Shown: in pieces, positions 1-7,870 of the stretch
How positions within the stretch are numbered: the first letter of the stretch is position 1
Layout of the letters: each line of letters starts with the position of its first letter
Virus record (IMG/VR): IMGVR_UViG_3300042898_002918
Location: 1 to 27,780 of that record
Reading direction: 5' to 3' (one strand)
Origin: a virus
DNA: 27,780 nt
Translations under genes and position numbers: made by a program
Notes under the pieces: generated by a model
What the model was told of the DNA's origin: nothing
Seen by the model: only the letters and a program-made list of their open reading frames with translations
Databases searched by the model: none

Positions 1-342
1 GGCATCCTTAACAGCATCGAGATAAGCTTGTATACTACCTGCCTTCTCGACATCCTTAGTGACATCCTTGGGGTCTTCTGCGCTAGCTAGAGCCTGTATA
101 ACAGTTGGCTTAGTAGGGCCAATCTTCTTAGTCTTGATATTCTTACTACTAGGAATCTTGTAGTAATTAATAATCTTATTCAGGGTAGAAGTAGCTTTAG
201 GATTCTCACCCTTCTGTACTTCTATTGCGCCTCTCTTAGCTAGACGCTCTAACGTGTGTCTAGATATATTGTACTTAATACATAGTAAAGTACCAGGAAT
301 CCAAGTATCAAGATCTTCTTTCTGCCAAATAACTGTATTCAT
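1..342 (-). CDS. Partial HTH-like protein, N-terminal 114 codons
   Basis: An open minus-strand frame starts at ATG 340-342 and runs off the left edge without a stop. The ATG is preceded by AAGG at about 7 nt, a good ribosome-binding site, and it begins 9 nt after the stop of the polymerase C-part. Residues about 18-40 (CIKYNISRHTLERLAKRG) look like a helix-turn-helix, with a hydrophobic-polar pattern ending in a GAIEV strand as in DNA-binding winged or MerR-like proteins. The rest is rich in Lys, Thr and Ala (PTKPTVIQALASAEDPKD) and looks like a flexible linker. I do not recognise the family. The HTH reading is an inference from pattern only, and the C-terminal part lies outside the window. 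Confidence 0.6.
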   Translation of the reverse strand, partial: MNTVIWQKEDLDTWIPGTLLCIKYNISRHTLERLAKRGAIEVQKGENPKATSTLNKIINYYKIPSSKNIKTKKIGPTKPTVIQALASAEDPKDVTKDVEKAGSIQAYLDAVKDA

Positions 343-351
343 ATATGGACC

Positions 352-2766
352 TTACTTTATTAAGGTAATTCTTCCGACTGGGCGAATACGCAAGAAATCA
401 TCCTTCTTGGTTGCTTTGTAGGAGAAAAATAATAGGGAACAATAGTCAAGCTTGTCTTTCAGTTCTTCGTATTGATCTGAGAACAGCGTGACTTCTGATA
501 TAGAAGATAAATCTTCGATTGTCAATGTTGCCATTAATTTTCCTTTTGATTTACCGCTTTTGATTTGCTGTTCTTTAATATGAGATACCGCGACGAGCAG
601 ATTGCCTTCGTTGCTATTTGTCTCATCAATATCTTCTATTTGATTAATTAAGATTCCGGGTGGAGTCTTAGTAATGTAAGACAGAGGATGGCGACTAATA
701 AAAAACTTACAGTATTCTGATTCCCACTTAACAATTTGTAGTGGGACTCTATAGTCAGATGCTTTCTTAATAGATTCTAAGTCAGGAAAAGTAGGCTGAT
801 CAGGAACTTTAAGAACCAATGGCTTCTTAGGTCTTAGTTCTGAATAGACTTTCTTGCTGTCTGAATCTAGATGGACTGTGATTACACCAGCTTTTAGTTT
901 GGTTGTCCAGTCATCGAGCAAAGCAGGATAAGCATCTACTTCCTTGTTACGCTCAAAGGCCTGAACTATTCTTGTTTGATAGTTCTCAACCTTTGTATAG
1001 TAATCAAAGATATCAGGAAGTTTATCTACAAGCTTGACTCTATCGTAGCCAAAGCTATCGAATGCACCAACCTTTGCAAGTATACTAACAACACCAGAGT
1101 TAATCTTTGTGCGATTGATTCTAGTGAAGAAGTCAGCCATGCTTGTAAATGACTTGCGACCGCGGGCCTTAAGTATAAGGTCGCTAGCTTTGTTACCAAT
1201 GCCATTGATCATGCCAAGGCCAAACAAGATAGTATTGTCATCCAGCTTAGTAAAACCAATATCACTATTGTTAATACTGGGTGGAAGAATATTGTAACCC
1301 ATCTGGCGATACTCGTTGATATATCTGACCAGCTTCTCAGGCTTACCACTTCTCACAGTCATTAGCGTAAGCATAAAGTCTGTAGGGTAGTAGGTCTTAA
1401 GATAAGCATTGAAGTAAGTAATGAATGCATATGCAAGAGCGTGACTCTTATTGAACCCATACTCAGCAAACGCTGCAATGATATTCCAAATACGAGTTGC
1501 TTCTCCCATGTCAATCTTATGAAGACGAGCACATCCCTCCACAAATAGTGTTCGGTATTCTGCCATCAACGTGGCATCTTTCTTACCCATTGCTTTTCTA
1601 ATCTTATCAGCCTCTTGGAGGGTTACTCCTGCGAGAATCTGACAAGCAGCCATGATCTGCTCCTGGTAGATAAGAACACCGCCAGTTTCAGCAAGTATAT
1701 CATCAAGTAATGGATGTAACTTATTCTGAGTTTGACGAGTCTTCTTGTAGTCAATGTAGTCTTGAAGGAGACCTGAGTCACGAGGACCAGGACGGTTAAG
1801 AGCTGAGAAGACTGCAAGATCTTGAACGCTTTGTGGCTTAAGATCAGCCACAAGCTTTAGAAGATAGGTCTCTTCCATCTGAAATAAGCCAGCTGTAAAT
1901 CCTTTATTGATTAACTCAAAGACAGCAGGATCATCAGTTGGAACTTCTTCCTCTAGCCATTTAAGAGACTTACCAATGCGCTTACAAGTAAGATCATTAA
2001 TTGTGAGACAGTCAATTCTAAGAATGTCGAACTTAATAAAGTTCATCTTCTCAAGAGTTGGGCCTTCCCACTGGGTAAGATTAAACCAGTCTGAACCTTC
2101 AGTCTTGCTCTTGCGTATTGGAATAATCTGATCTACTGGACTTGTGCCAATTAGAACTGCGCTAGCATGTACGCTAACTTCTTTTGCTTGGCCATCTACT
2201 GGCCCGCAAAGACTAAAGATATCTTGATTAGCTTCTACAATCTTCTTGATGTGTTCGCTGTTGTCCTCAATAAGTTCCTTATAAGTCACGTACTTACCAC
2301 GATGACTTTCAGGTAGGCTATCAGCTAGACGCTCTGCGTCAGCAATAGTTCTATATGAACCATCCGCATGTTTAAGTAACTTAGTAAAAGCTTTAACACT
2401 GGTCTTAAGAGACCAAGGCTTGTAAGTTGAGACACGAAGAACACGATCATGGCCATACTTGGTTTGTAATGCCTTGATTAGATCATCGGCGCGGACGTTA
2501 CAGAAGTCAGTATCAATGTCCGGACCTTCGCCATCAACATGATAAGTAACACGCTCATCTTGATTGTATACATCAGATAAACCAAGAGCATAAAGCAAAG
2601 CAGAATTACTTTTATTTGCAAGCTTAGCCTTAGATGCCGAGGCCTTATTAATAAAGCCAAGCGTATCGTCAGTAAGATAGCGAATCTCAAAATCTAAATA
2701 GTCTTTGTTTATTGCTGTGAGTCTATCCTGCAGATAGAATTCATTAAGGTTTTTCTTGTTGATCAT
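352..2766 (-). CDS. dnaE: DNA polymerase III alpha subunit, C-terminal part (catalytic palm, fingers, HhH, OB)
   Basis: This is the second polypeptide of a split replicative polymerase of the bacterial C family. Residues 1-80 match nothing I know. The catalytic strand follows (GPDIDTDF, Asp83 and Asp85). SVHASAVLI near 198-206 matches the conserved nucleotide-site segment, and FIKFDILR carries the third catalytic Asp, about 247. A fingers region, tandem helix-hairpin-helix (GLGMINGIGNKASDLI, about 500-530), the landmark FISRHPL and a C-terminal OB fold complete the order seen in DnaE. All three catalytic aspartates are here, while the PHP, thumb and GS-rich palm motif are in the 3051-4334 gene. 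ATG 2764-2766 overlaps the preceding small gene by 23 nt. No obvious beta-clamp-binding motif was seen. Family assignment is secure; function as one half of a two-chain enzyme is inferred. Confidence 0.93.
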   Translation of the reverse strand: MINKKNLNEFYLQDRLTAINKDYLDFEIRYLTDDTLGFINKASASKAKLANKSNSALLYALGLSDVYNQDERVTYHVDGEGPDIDTDFCNVRADDLIKALQTKYGHDRVLRVSTYKPWSLKTSVKAFTKLLKHADGSYRTIADAERLADSLPESHRGKYVTYKELIEDNSEHIKKIVEANQDIFSLCGPVDGQAKEVSVHASAVLIGTSPVDQIIPIRKSKTEGSDWFNLTQWEGPTLEKMNFIKFDILRIDCLTINDLTCKRIGKSLKWLEEEVPTDDPAVFELINKGFTAGLFQMEETYLLKLVADLKPQSVQDLAVFSALNRPGPRDSGLLQDYIDYKKTRQTQNKLHPLLDDILAETGGVLIYQEQIMAACQILAGVTLQEADKIRKAMGKKDATLMAEYRTLFVEGCARLHKIDMGEATRIWNIIAAFAEYGFNKSHALAYAFITYFNAYLKTYYPTDFMLTLMTVRSGKPEKLVRYINEYRQMGYNILPPSINNSDIGFTKLDDNTILFGLGMINGIGNKASDLILKARGRKSFTSMADFFTRINRTKINSGVVSILAKVGAFDSFGYDRVKLVDKLPDIFDYYTKVENYQTRIVQAFERNKEVDAYPALLDDWTTKLKAGVITVHLDSDSKKVYSELRPKKPLVLKVPDQPTFPDLESIKKASDYRVPLQIVKWESEYCKFFISRHPLSYITKTPPGILINQIEDIDETNSNEGNLLVAVSHIKEQQIKSGKSKGKLMATLTIEDLSSISEVTLFSDQYEELKDKLDYCSLLFFSYKATKKDDFLRIRPVGRITLIK

Positions 2767-3058
2767 AGTTATCCAATAAACAATGTTTAAGAAATACTTC
2801 CCTATAAAGATTTAAGATTTCTTTCTTCTTCTCAGGATCAGTAATATAAAAATGACGGAAAAGCAAGTACAAAAAAGTAAAGAATGGAATAGTATAAATC
2901 CAACCAAGCTTAGAATACCAAGTTCGACTATGGTCTAAGGCAAAACTTTTAACAGAAGAAAAAGTTTCAGTTGCTTTATTCCATGTATACTTTTCTTTAA
3001 AAACTTTTCTGTAAGATAACTTGTCTGGTGTATACACTATAGACTTTTCATCAGACAT
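2744..3058 (-). CDS. Small single-pass membrane protein between the two polymerase genes
   Basis: A 104-aa protein with no family I recognise. The N-terminal half is basic and aromatic, residues about 51-68 (LGWIYTIPFFTFLYLLFR) form one clear transmembrane helix, and the C-terminal tail is charged (DPEKKKEILNLYREVF). The start is ATG 3056-3058, which overlaps the TGA of the upstream polymerase part by 8 nt (ATGTCTGA). A TTG two codons earlier is possible but less likely. Its 3' end overlaps the start of the polymerase C-part by 23 nt, so all three genes are probably translationally coupled. It has no homing-endonuclease or intein motif. The position suggests a role with the polymerase, such as membrane tethering, but this is inference. 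Confidence 0.8.
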   Translation of the reverse strand: MSDEKSIVYTPDKLSYRKVFKEKYTWNKATETFSSVKSFALDHSRTWYSKLGWIYTIPFFTFLYLLFRHFYITDPEKKKEILNLYREVFLKHCLLDNYDQQEKP

Positions 3059-4334
3059 TTTCAAGTTCTTTCATGTCTTCTGAGTAGTCTAAAGTAATGC
3101 GAACTCGACCAGGATTAAGGAAGCGCTCAAAGAGTAAGCCATGCTTAACTGGGTCAAGATGCTTAGCTGTAATGCCCAATGACCATGAGATCAAAGAGCC
3201 GCCGCCTGAGCCACGAGCTGGACCTACAGGTATACCCATACCCTTAGCAAGGCTAACATAGTCTTGAACGACAAGGAAATAGGAGCTATAGCGTGCCTCG
3301 TCAATAACTTGGAACTCATATCTAATTCTATCCTTGTAAGCCTTAGGAACATCAGCCCAACTCTTTACGCCAAGTCGAGATATAAGTCCAGCCTTAGCTT
3401 TCTTAAGTAGCATTAGACTTGTCCCTTCTGGGGTCATGCCTTCAAGCTGAAGGTTTGGAGCTTTAGTCGCCCGCTCAAAATATGAACCATCAACAAGATC
3501 TGCTACGTGCTGAGTATTAGTAACTGCCTCATGAGGCAATTGCCAGTCATCACAGAGTCCTTTAGCAAACTCCTCATCATACATCCAAGCATTGTGATCT
3601 TGGATTTCATATGGCATTGTGTCAGGAGTCTTATGCATACTTACACACATAACATAGCTACGTAATTTATACTGATCTTGATTTTGATGATGAGCATCCG
3701 CAGTAAGAACAAGAGGAATATTCTTACGCTTACTTAGATCAATTAGATATTGATTGTAACCATATTGCTTTTCAACATTGTTATGCTGAAGCTCAAGAAA
3801 GAAGCTGTCGTCGCCAACCGCTTCTCTGATCTCATCACACCATCGATCTATCTTTGCATGTTCACCCCAGTGCCAATACTTAAAGCACTGACTACTGATA
3901 CAAGTACTAGTAGCAATCAAGCCTTTAGCATGTTGCTTGAAAGTATCTAGATCAATACGAGGATAGCGATAAAAGCCATCTTCATATGAATACTTTGTAA
4001 GCTTCATTAGGTTCTTATAGCCTTCTTCATTCTTAGCAAGTAATAAGAAGTGACCATTGTTAACAGCCTTCTCGGCCACTCCATTTTCTGGCATAAAGTC
4101 AGACTTGGTCTTGGCATCGCCAAAAGCAAGGTAAGTCTCATTGCCAATGATAGGCTTTACATTTGCTGCACGACAGCCTTTTACAAACTCTGGGATGCCA
4201 CCCATATATCCATGATCTGTCAACGCAACTGCATTCATTCCCCTAGACGCAACAGTCTTACCCATTTCGTCAGCTGGCTGTAAGCCATCAAGTAATGAGT
4301 AGTAACTATGCGCATGAAGATGTACCATTCCCAT
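3051..4334 (-). CDS. dnaE: DNA polymerase III alpha subunit, N-terminal part (PHP domain and start of palm)
   Basis: A 427-aa first half of the split C-family polymerase. It opens with the PHP signature (MVHLHAHSYYSLLDG: His5, His7). TDHG (40-41), GNETY (Glu66), His95, Cys145 (TSTCISS), ELQHN (Glu181) and TADAHH (213-215) follow, so the metal-binding set of an active PHP exonuclease appears complete. The GS-rich palm motif (PARGSGGGSLISWSLGIT, from about 372) and GLLFERFLNPGR then match the segment just before the catalytic aspartates. The chain instead ends in VRITLDYSEDMKELENV, a degenerate version of that strand. I chose ATG 4332-4334 because DnaE proteins begin this way, GAGAG lies just upstream, and the longer frame would start inside a terminator hairpin. 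The catalytic aspartates are in the 352-2766 gene. Confidence 0.93.
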   Translation of the reverse strand: MGMVHLHAHSYYSLLDGLQPADEMGKTVASRGMNAVALTDHGYMGGIPEFVKGCRAANVKPIIGNETYLAFGDAKTKSDFMPENGVAEKAVNNGHFLLLAKNEEGYKNLMKLTKYSYEDGFYRYPRIDLDTFKQHAKGLIATSTCISSQCFKYWHWGEHAKIDRWCDEIREAVGDDSFFLELQHNNVEKQYGYNQYLIDLSKRKNIPLVLTADAHHQNQDQYKLRSYVMCVSMHKTPDTMPYEIQDHNAWMYDEEFAKGLCDDWQLPHEAVTNTQHVADLVDGSYFERATKAPNLQLEGMTPEGTSLMLLKKAKAGLISRLGVKSWADVPKAYKDRIRYEFQVIDEARYSSYFLVVQDYVSLAKGMGIPVGPARGSGGGSLISWSLGITAKHLDPVKHGLLFERFLNPGRVRITLDYSEDMKELENV

Positions 4335-4363
4335 ATTATTCTCTCGTGTAAGTTTAAAAATCA

Positions 4364-4413
4364 ATAAAAACACCAATAGGCAACAAGGCTAATAATAGCC
4401 CGTTGCCCCTTGG
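4364..4413 (-). terminator. Intrinsic terminator after phoH
   Basis: On the minus strand a 41-nt imperfect hairpin (4373-4413) has paired blocks CCAA/TTGG, GGCAAC/GTTGCC and GGCTA/TAGCC around a TTAT loop, with small internal loops. It is followed by a U-rich run (TGTTTTTATT). It lies 20 nt after the phoH stop and ends only about 30 nt before the polymerase N-part start. It probably ends, fully or partly, the transcript carrying the reductase, RecA-like, MoxR, VWA and PhoH genes. Confidence 0.75.
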
Positions 4414-4432
4414 TTTGCAATAGCAAAAAGTA

Positions 4433-5335
4433 CTAGTCGACTAGTTTCTTGCAGATCTGTATTCCGAGCTCAGCTAGTGGGCTACGCTCAATCTCGATAA
4501 GCTCAATAAAGCTAGTAAGAGGACTTTGCTGATAGATGTCAAGTCCAATTGTCTGAAGCACCGGGCAAGGCTTACCCTTGCGATTTTCCTTTTCGTCAAT
4601 CTGATCTGTGTCAGCCATAAGTATTAACTTACTCTTCTCACCTAAACGAGTGATTAGAGTCTTAAACTGATGGATCTCAACGTTCTGTGCCTCATCACAA
4701 ATGACTAATGCATTTGTAAAGTCTTCGCCGCGCATATATTCCAAAGGAATGCACTCAATCTTTCCTTCCTCAAGCTTCTGCTCAAAGATCTTTAGGTAGG
4801 TCTTACCCCAGATCTTAGCAAGAGCACGCTCATAGGAGCTGAACACTGGTCTCATCTTGTCTATAATTGTACCTGGAACATCGCCAATTCTACCGCCACT
4901 GCTGGTGGTAGCCTGGGCTCTGCTCTTTGTCAAGATAATCTTATCGTATTTCTTTTCGTCAAGCATATTAATTGCAGCAACCATTGTTACATAGGTCTTG
5001 CCAGAGCCAGCTCCGCCAAAGACTGTAAGCATTGGAATGCTTTGATCATACAATGATGAGAGTAAATATTTTTGCTCTAGATTCTTAGGAGCAAACTTCT
5101 TGACTGTAGGTAAATTAATGTTGACTAATGCTTCGCCGTTCCATCTCTTAAGAGCGCTATAGCTACCATGTCTAAAGCACCAATAGCTATTAACTGGTGG
5201 TGCTGACATCTCGAACCAAGGATCAAAATCAAGGTCATCAATAGTAACAGGGTCATCCGTAAACAGTGGACCTAAGTCTGCAGAATATTCTACATCAATT
5301 ATGGTCGGATGAAATACTTCCTTTGGTTCTTGCAT
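4433..5335 (-). CDS. phoH: PhoH-like P-loop ATPase
   Basis: A 300-aa PhoH-family nucleotide-binding protein. The N-terminal about 80 residues are acidic and variable. The family core follows: FAPKNLEQKYLLSSL (81-95), Walker A GGAGSGKT (107-114), ILTKSRAQ, VPGTIIDKMRPVF (153-165), Walker B ALVICDEAQN (209-218) and the sensor-like LILMADTDQID. Length fits phage PhoH proteins with an N-terminal extension. The ATG follows AAGGA at 5 nt, which lies within the end of the upstream VWA gene, so translation is coupled. PhoH is widespread in phages and its task is unsettled (RNA metabolism or phosphate response have been proposed). It is the last gene before a terminator. Confidence 0.92.
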   Translation of the reverse strand: MQEPKEVFHPTIIDVEYSADLGPLFTDDPVTIDDLDFDPWFEMSAPPVNSYWCFRHGSYSALKRWNGEALVNINLPTVKKFAPKNLEQKYLLSSLYDQSIPMLTVFGGAGSGKTYVTMVAAINMLDEKKYDKIILTKSRAQATTSSGGRIGDVPGTIIDKMRPVFSSYERALAKIWGKTYLKIFEQKLEEGKIECIPLEYMRGEDFTNALVICDEAQNVEIHQFKTLITRLGEKSKLILMADTDQIDEKENRKGKPCPVLQTIGLDIYQQSPLTSFIELIEIERSPLAELGIQICKKLVD

Positions 5336-5343
5336 TGGCTTCC

Positions 5344-6780
5344 TTACAAAAGTAGTTTGTTGTACCTCTCAAGAAACTCAGATTTAGCAAATTTTTTGTA
5401 GTCGCTAGGCAGTATTAGATAGAAGTTTTCAGGAATAAGTTCTTTTTGTATTTCAGGAATTATGCCGTCCGTAAAGCAAAGCACTGCATCATATTTATAT
5501 CTTCCGTTGTATTGGCCAATTATTTTTAACGCCGGATTCAAATCTGTGCAGCCACCGCCTTTCCATTCAATCGTCTCTGCAAAGTTCTTATTTCTTGCCT
5601 TCTCTATGTCCCCTCTCACCTCACTGTCATTCATTACATAATGAACACTAGCAGAAGTTGCTAGCTTCCTTAAATAAGATACAAACTTTTCAGCAAGTTG
5701 AGTATCGATACTTCCAGAAGTGTCGAAAATACAAGCAATTAAAGGCTTATCTGATTTCTTAGGGCCAGGTAAGATTCCTGGTAAAACTACGTTATAACTT
5801 GCCCATGACACTCCAGTCCTGTGTCTCTTGCCTGGTCTGATTAGACTCTTTAAGAATAGGACAGCGTCTCCTTCGTAAGGTTTTACGTGGATATCTATGC
5901 TATCAAATTTATCTAATTTATCAAACGAAAGAAATGGTGTTTCATTTATTTCAACAATTTTTGCAATTTGTTTCTCTATTGAACTAATTCTTTCATTTTG
6001 TTCTTCTTCGGAGATATCACTATCGTCGAGGACCATGTCCATACTTAATTGATTTATTTGATTTTGTTTTTGTTTGTCTATAAAGTCTTGATAATCGGGA
6101 CTATTCTTTAGCCAATTGAAGATTTCATTGGCGGTAACTTTATAAATTCCTTTTCTATTTCCATACTCATCCCTTAGCAGTTTGCTACTAGGGTGTAAGT
6201 AGTAAGCAGATAAGTCTGGGTGTTCAAAGGCAGCTTGTTCGTCAGTGCGAAAAGCATTAAAGAAAAACTTACCTTGGGCCTTGTGTAAAGGATAGTTTAC
6301 AAAATCACTTGGATCATCTAGCTGAGTAAAAGATTCTACATATTCATAAAGTAACTCAGTATTAATTTTCATATCCTGAGCTACATTCATAAGATAGCGA
6401 TCTTCAGCTGGTACTTTAAACATAGATACAGGATGAGCATAGACGAAATGCTTAAGCTCATGCAGTAGGATAAAGTAAAAAGTTTTATCACTTAATCTGC
6501 TAATGTTATCTATATTAAAATATAGCCCATACTGTTTAGTACTTGGAGTCCAGGCGATACAAGCTATGAACTCAGGATTAAAACCTTCACCTATAGCTTC
6601 TTCTTTGGATAAGAAGTATCTGTCTAGACAAATTAAGTACTCAGTTAGATCAAGGAAAGTATAAGCAATTGCATATGAAATGTAATCTGCAACAGGACTG
6701 TCTTTGCCTTCCTTGATAGCAATCAAAGAGCGACAAAGATCAGTAATTTTATTAGCATAAACTTTCTTTAAAGCATTCAT
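5344..6780 (-). CDS. VWA-domain protein with metallopeptidase-like N-terminal domain (MoxR partner)
   Basis: A 478-aa protein of the VWA-like/DUF2201 type. The N-terminal domain carries HELKHFVYAH (107-116), an HExxH-like zinc motif, followed by NVAQDMKIN, typical of the putative metallopeptidase domain of this family. The middle is charged and Gln-rich. The C-terminal von Willebrand A domain has a full metal-ion-dependent adhesion site: DTSGS (353-357), the Thr of GGGCTD (about 412) and FTDG (about 438). Its start overlaps the MoxR stop by one base (TAATG), so the two are made together. In known pairs a MoxR-type AAA+ ring remodels client proteins or inserts cofactors, with the VWA protein bridging to the substrate. 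The client is unknown, and whether the HExxH site is catalytic cannot be told. Confidence 0.85.
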   Translation of the reverse strand: MNALKKVYANKITDLCRSLIAIKEGKDSPVADYISYAIAYTFLDLTEYLICLDRYFLSKEEAIGEGFNPEFIACIAWTPSTKQYGLYFNIDNISRLSDKTFYFILLHELKHFVYAHPVSMFKVPAEDRYLMNVAQDMKINTELLYEYVESFTQLDDPSDFVNYPLHKAQGKFFFNAFRTDEQAAFEHPDLSAYYLHPSSKLLRDEYGNRKGIYKVTANEIFNWLKNSPDYQDFIDKQKQNQINQLSMDMVLDDSDISEEEQNERISSIEKQIAKIVEINETPFLSFDKLDKFDSIDIHVKPYEGDAVLFLKSLIRPGKRHRTGVSWASYNVVLPGILPGPKKSDKPLIACIFDTSGSIDTQLAEKFVSYLRKLATSASVHYVMNDSEVRGDIEKARNKNFAETIEWKGGGCTDLNPALKIIGQYNGRYKYDAVLCFTDGIIPEIQKELIPENFYLILPSDYKKFAKSEFLERYNKLLL

Positions 6781-7868
6781 TATTTCTTTATATGAAGGTT
6801 AATCATTTCATAGAACTCAGGGGCAAACTTCTTAGCATAATCTCTTAAGTACTTAGTTTGATCAAGTTGTTCTTGCGACATATTAGGAATTAGATTTCTA
6901 TATGTAAAGTATATGCCAACTAGTTCTGATCTAGTTACATCTGGAGTTTTCAACCAGGCCTCAAGTTTACCATTGTAAAAACTTGCATCTGCTAGCCAGT
7001 CTTTTCCATTGAGAATTTGGAACCACTTAAAGGCAAGGTTTGCTTTAACTAGTCCGCTAGCAAGAGCAATAATTGCTTCTCTTAGATCGCCTGTGATGTT
7101 CTGATTGCCATTGTTAATCTTCCACCACATACACCATGCAGCAAGTCTAGCCAATATCTCGATTGTACGAGGACATGGACTAACTTCTTTCTCGATGGAC
7201 CAGGTACCAGTCAGTTGACTGTTCTGGAATCCTTCAATTAGATCAGTACTATTATTGAGTATAAAGCTAAAAGCAGGATCAATATGACCTACTCTTGAGT
7301 CAAGAAAGGAGTTGGTATCTAGTGCATAGTGCACATGACTCCATCTGGCTTTCATTGCTTTGTCAAGTGTGTCTGTATTGAATTCTCCAGTAGGAGGATT
7401 GCAAGCAGAAAGCAACCGGCTAACTGGAGGTAACTTATACTCTCCAAGACGGCGTTCTGCTGTGATGCTCATCATTGCATTTATACCTTCTTGAGTACCA
7501 CGATTTAATTCGTCAGCAAACAGGACATATATACCACTGAGGCTAGCAGGAATCCAAGACGGCCGCGTTTTAGTATGAGTCATATACTGACGATCAACAA
7601 CCGGGATACCCCAGTCAGCTGTGTCAGTATGTGCAAGACGTAGATCGTAAAAGGTCTGAGGACCTAATTTATCAATCTTAACACTAGCAAACTCACTGTT
7701 ACAGAACATAGGAACATCTGCTTTTATATCAGCAAAGAAGTTCTTAGTAGTCTGTTCAATGATTGTACTCTTACCAATGCCACTGGCTCCCCAGACGCAA
7801 ACAGGAATATCTGCGTCCAGGGAGATTCTAATAGCAAGCTCTAATTGCTTGTTATTAATTGTAGACAT
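6780..7868 (-). CDS. MoxR-type AAA+ ATPase
   Basis: A 362-aa AAA+ ATPase. Walker A is GASGIGKS (27-34), Walker B YVLFADELNR (114-123), and sensor 1 LLSACNP (Asn157). Arginine-finger candidates are in AERRLGEY and MKARWSH (about Arg139-140 and Arg175). The C-terminal half is helical, as in MoxR/CbbQ proteins. The ATG follows AAGGAG at 5 nt, an excellent ribosome-binding site. It sits 2 nt after the RecA-like stop and overlaps the VWA gene by 1 nt. A MoxR plus VWA pair acts as a protein-remodelling machine. The CobS/CobT pair of cobalt chelatase has the same layout, which is notable because a B12-dependent reductase lies just upstream, but the motifs do not allow that specific assignment. Confidence 0.88.
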   Translation of the reverse strand: MSTINNKQLELAIRISLDADIPVCVWGASGIGKSTIIEQTTKNFFADIKADVPMFCNSEFASVKIDKLGPQTFYDLRLAHTDTADWGIPVVDRQYMTHTKTRPSWIPASLSGIYVLFADELNRGTQEGINAMMSITAERRLGEYKLPPVSRLLSACNPPTGEFNTDTLDKAMKARWSHVHYALDTNSFLDSRVGHIDPAFSFILNNSTDLIEGFQNSQLTGTWSIEKEVSPCPRTIEILARLAAWCMWWKINNGNQNITGDLREAIIALASGLVKANLAFKWFQILNGKDWLADASFYNGKLEAWLKTPDVTRSELVGIYFTYRNLIPNMSQEQLDQTKYLRDYAKKFAPEFYEMINLHIKK

Positions 7869-7870
7869 TT

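Noticed and set aside
352-4334. Split intein or intron as the cause of the two-part polymerase
   Set aside because: The N-part end has no Cys/Ser splice start, the C-part has no HN-Cys/Ser end, and the gene between has no endonuclease or splicing motif.
4335-4376. Longer N-terminus of the polymerase N-part starting at 4376
   Set aside because: It would start inside the terminator hairpin, without a ribosome-binding site, and would put 14 extra residues before the usual DnaE beginning.
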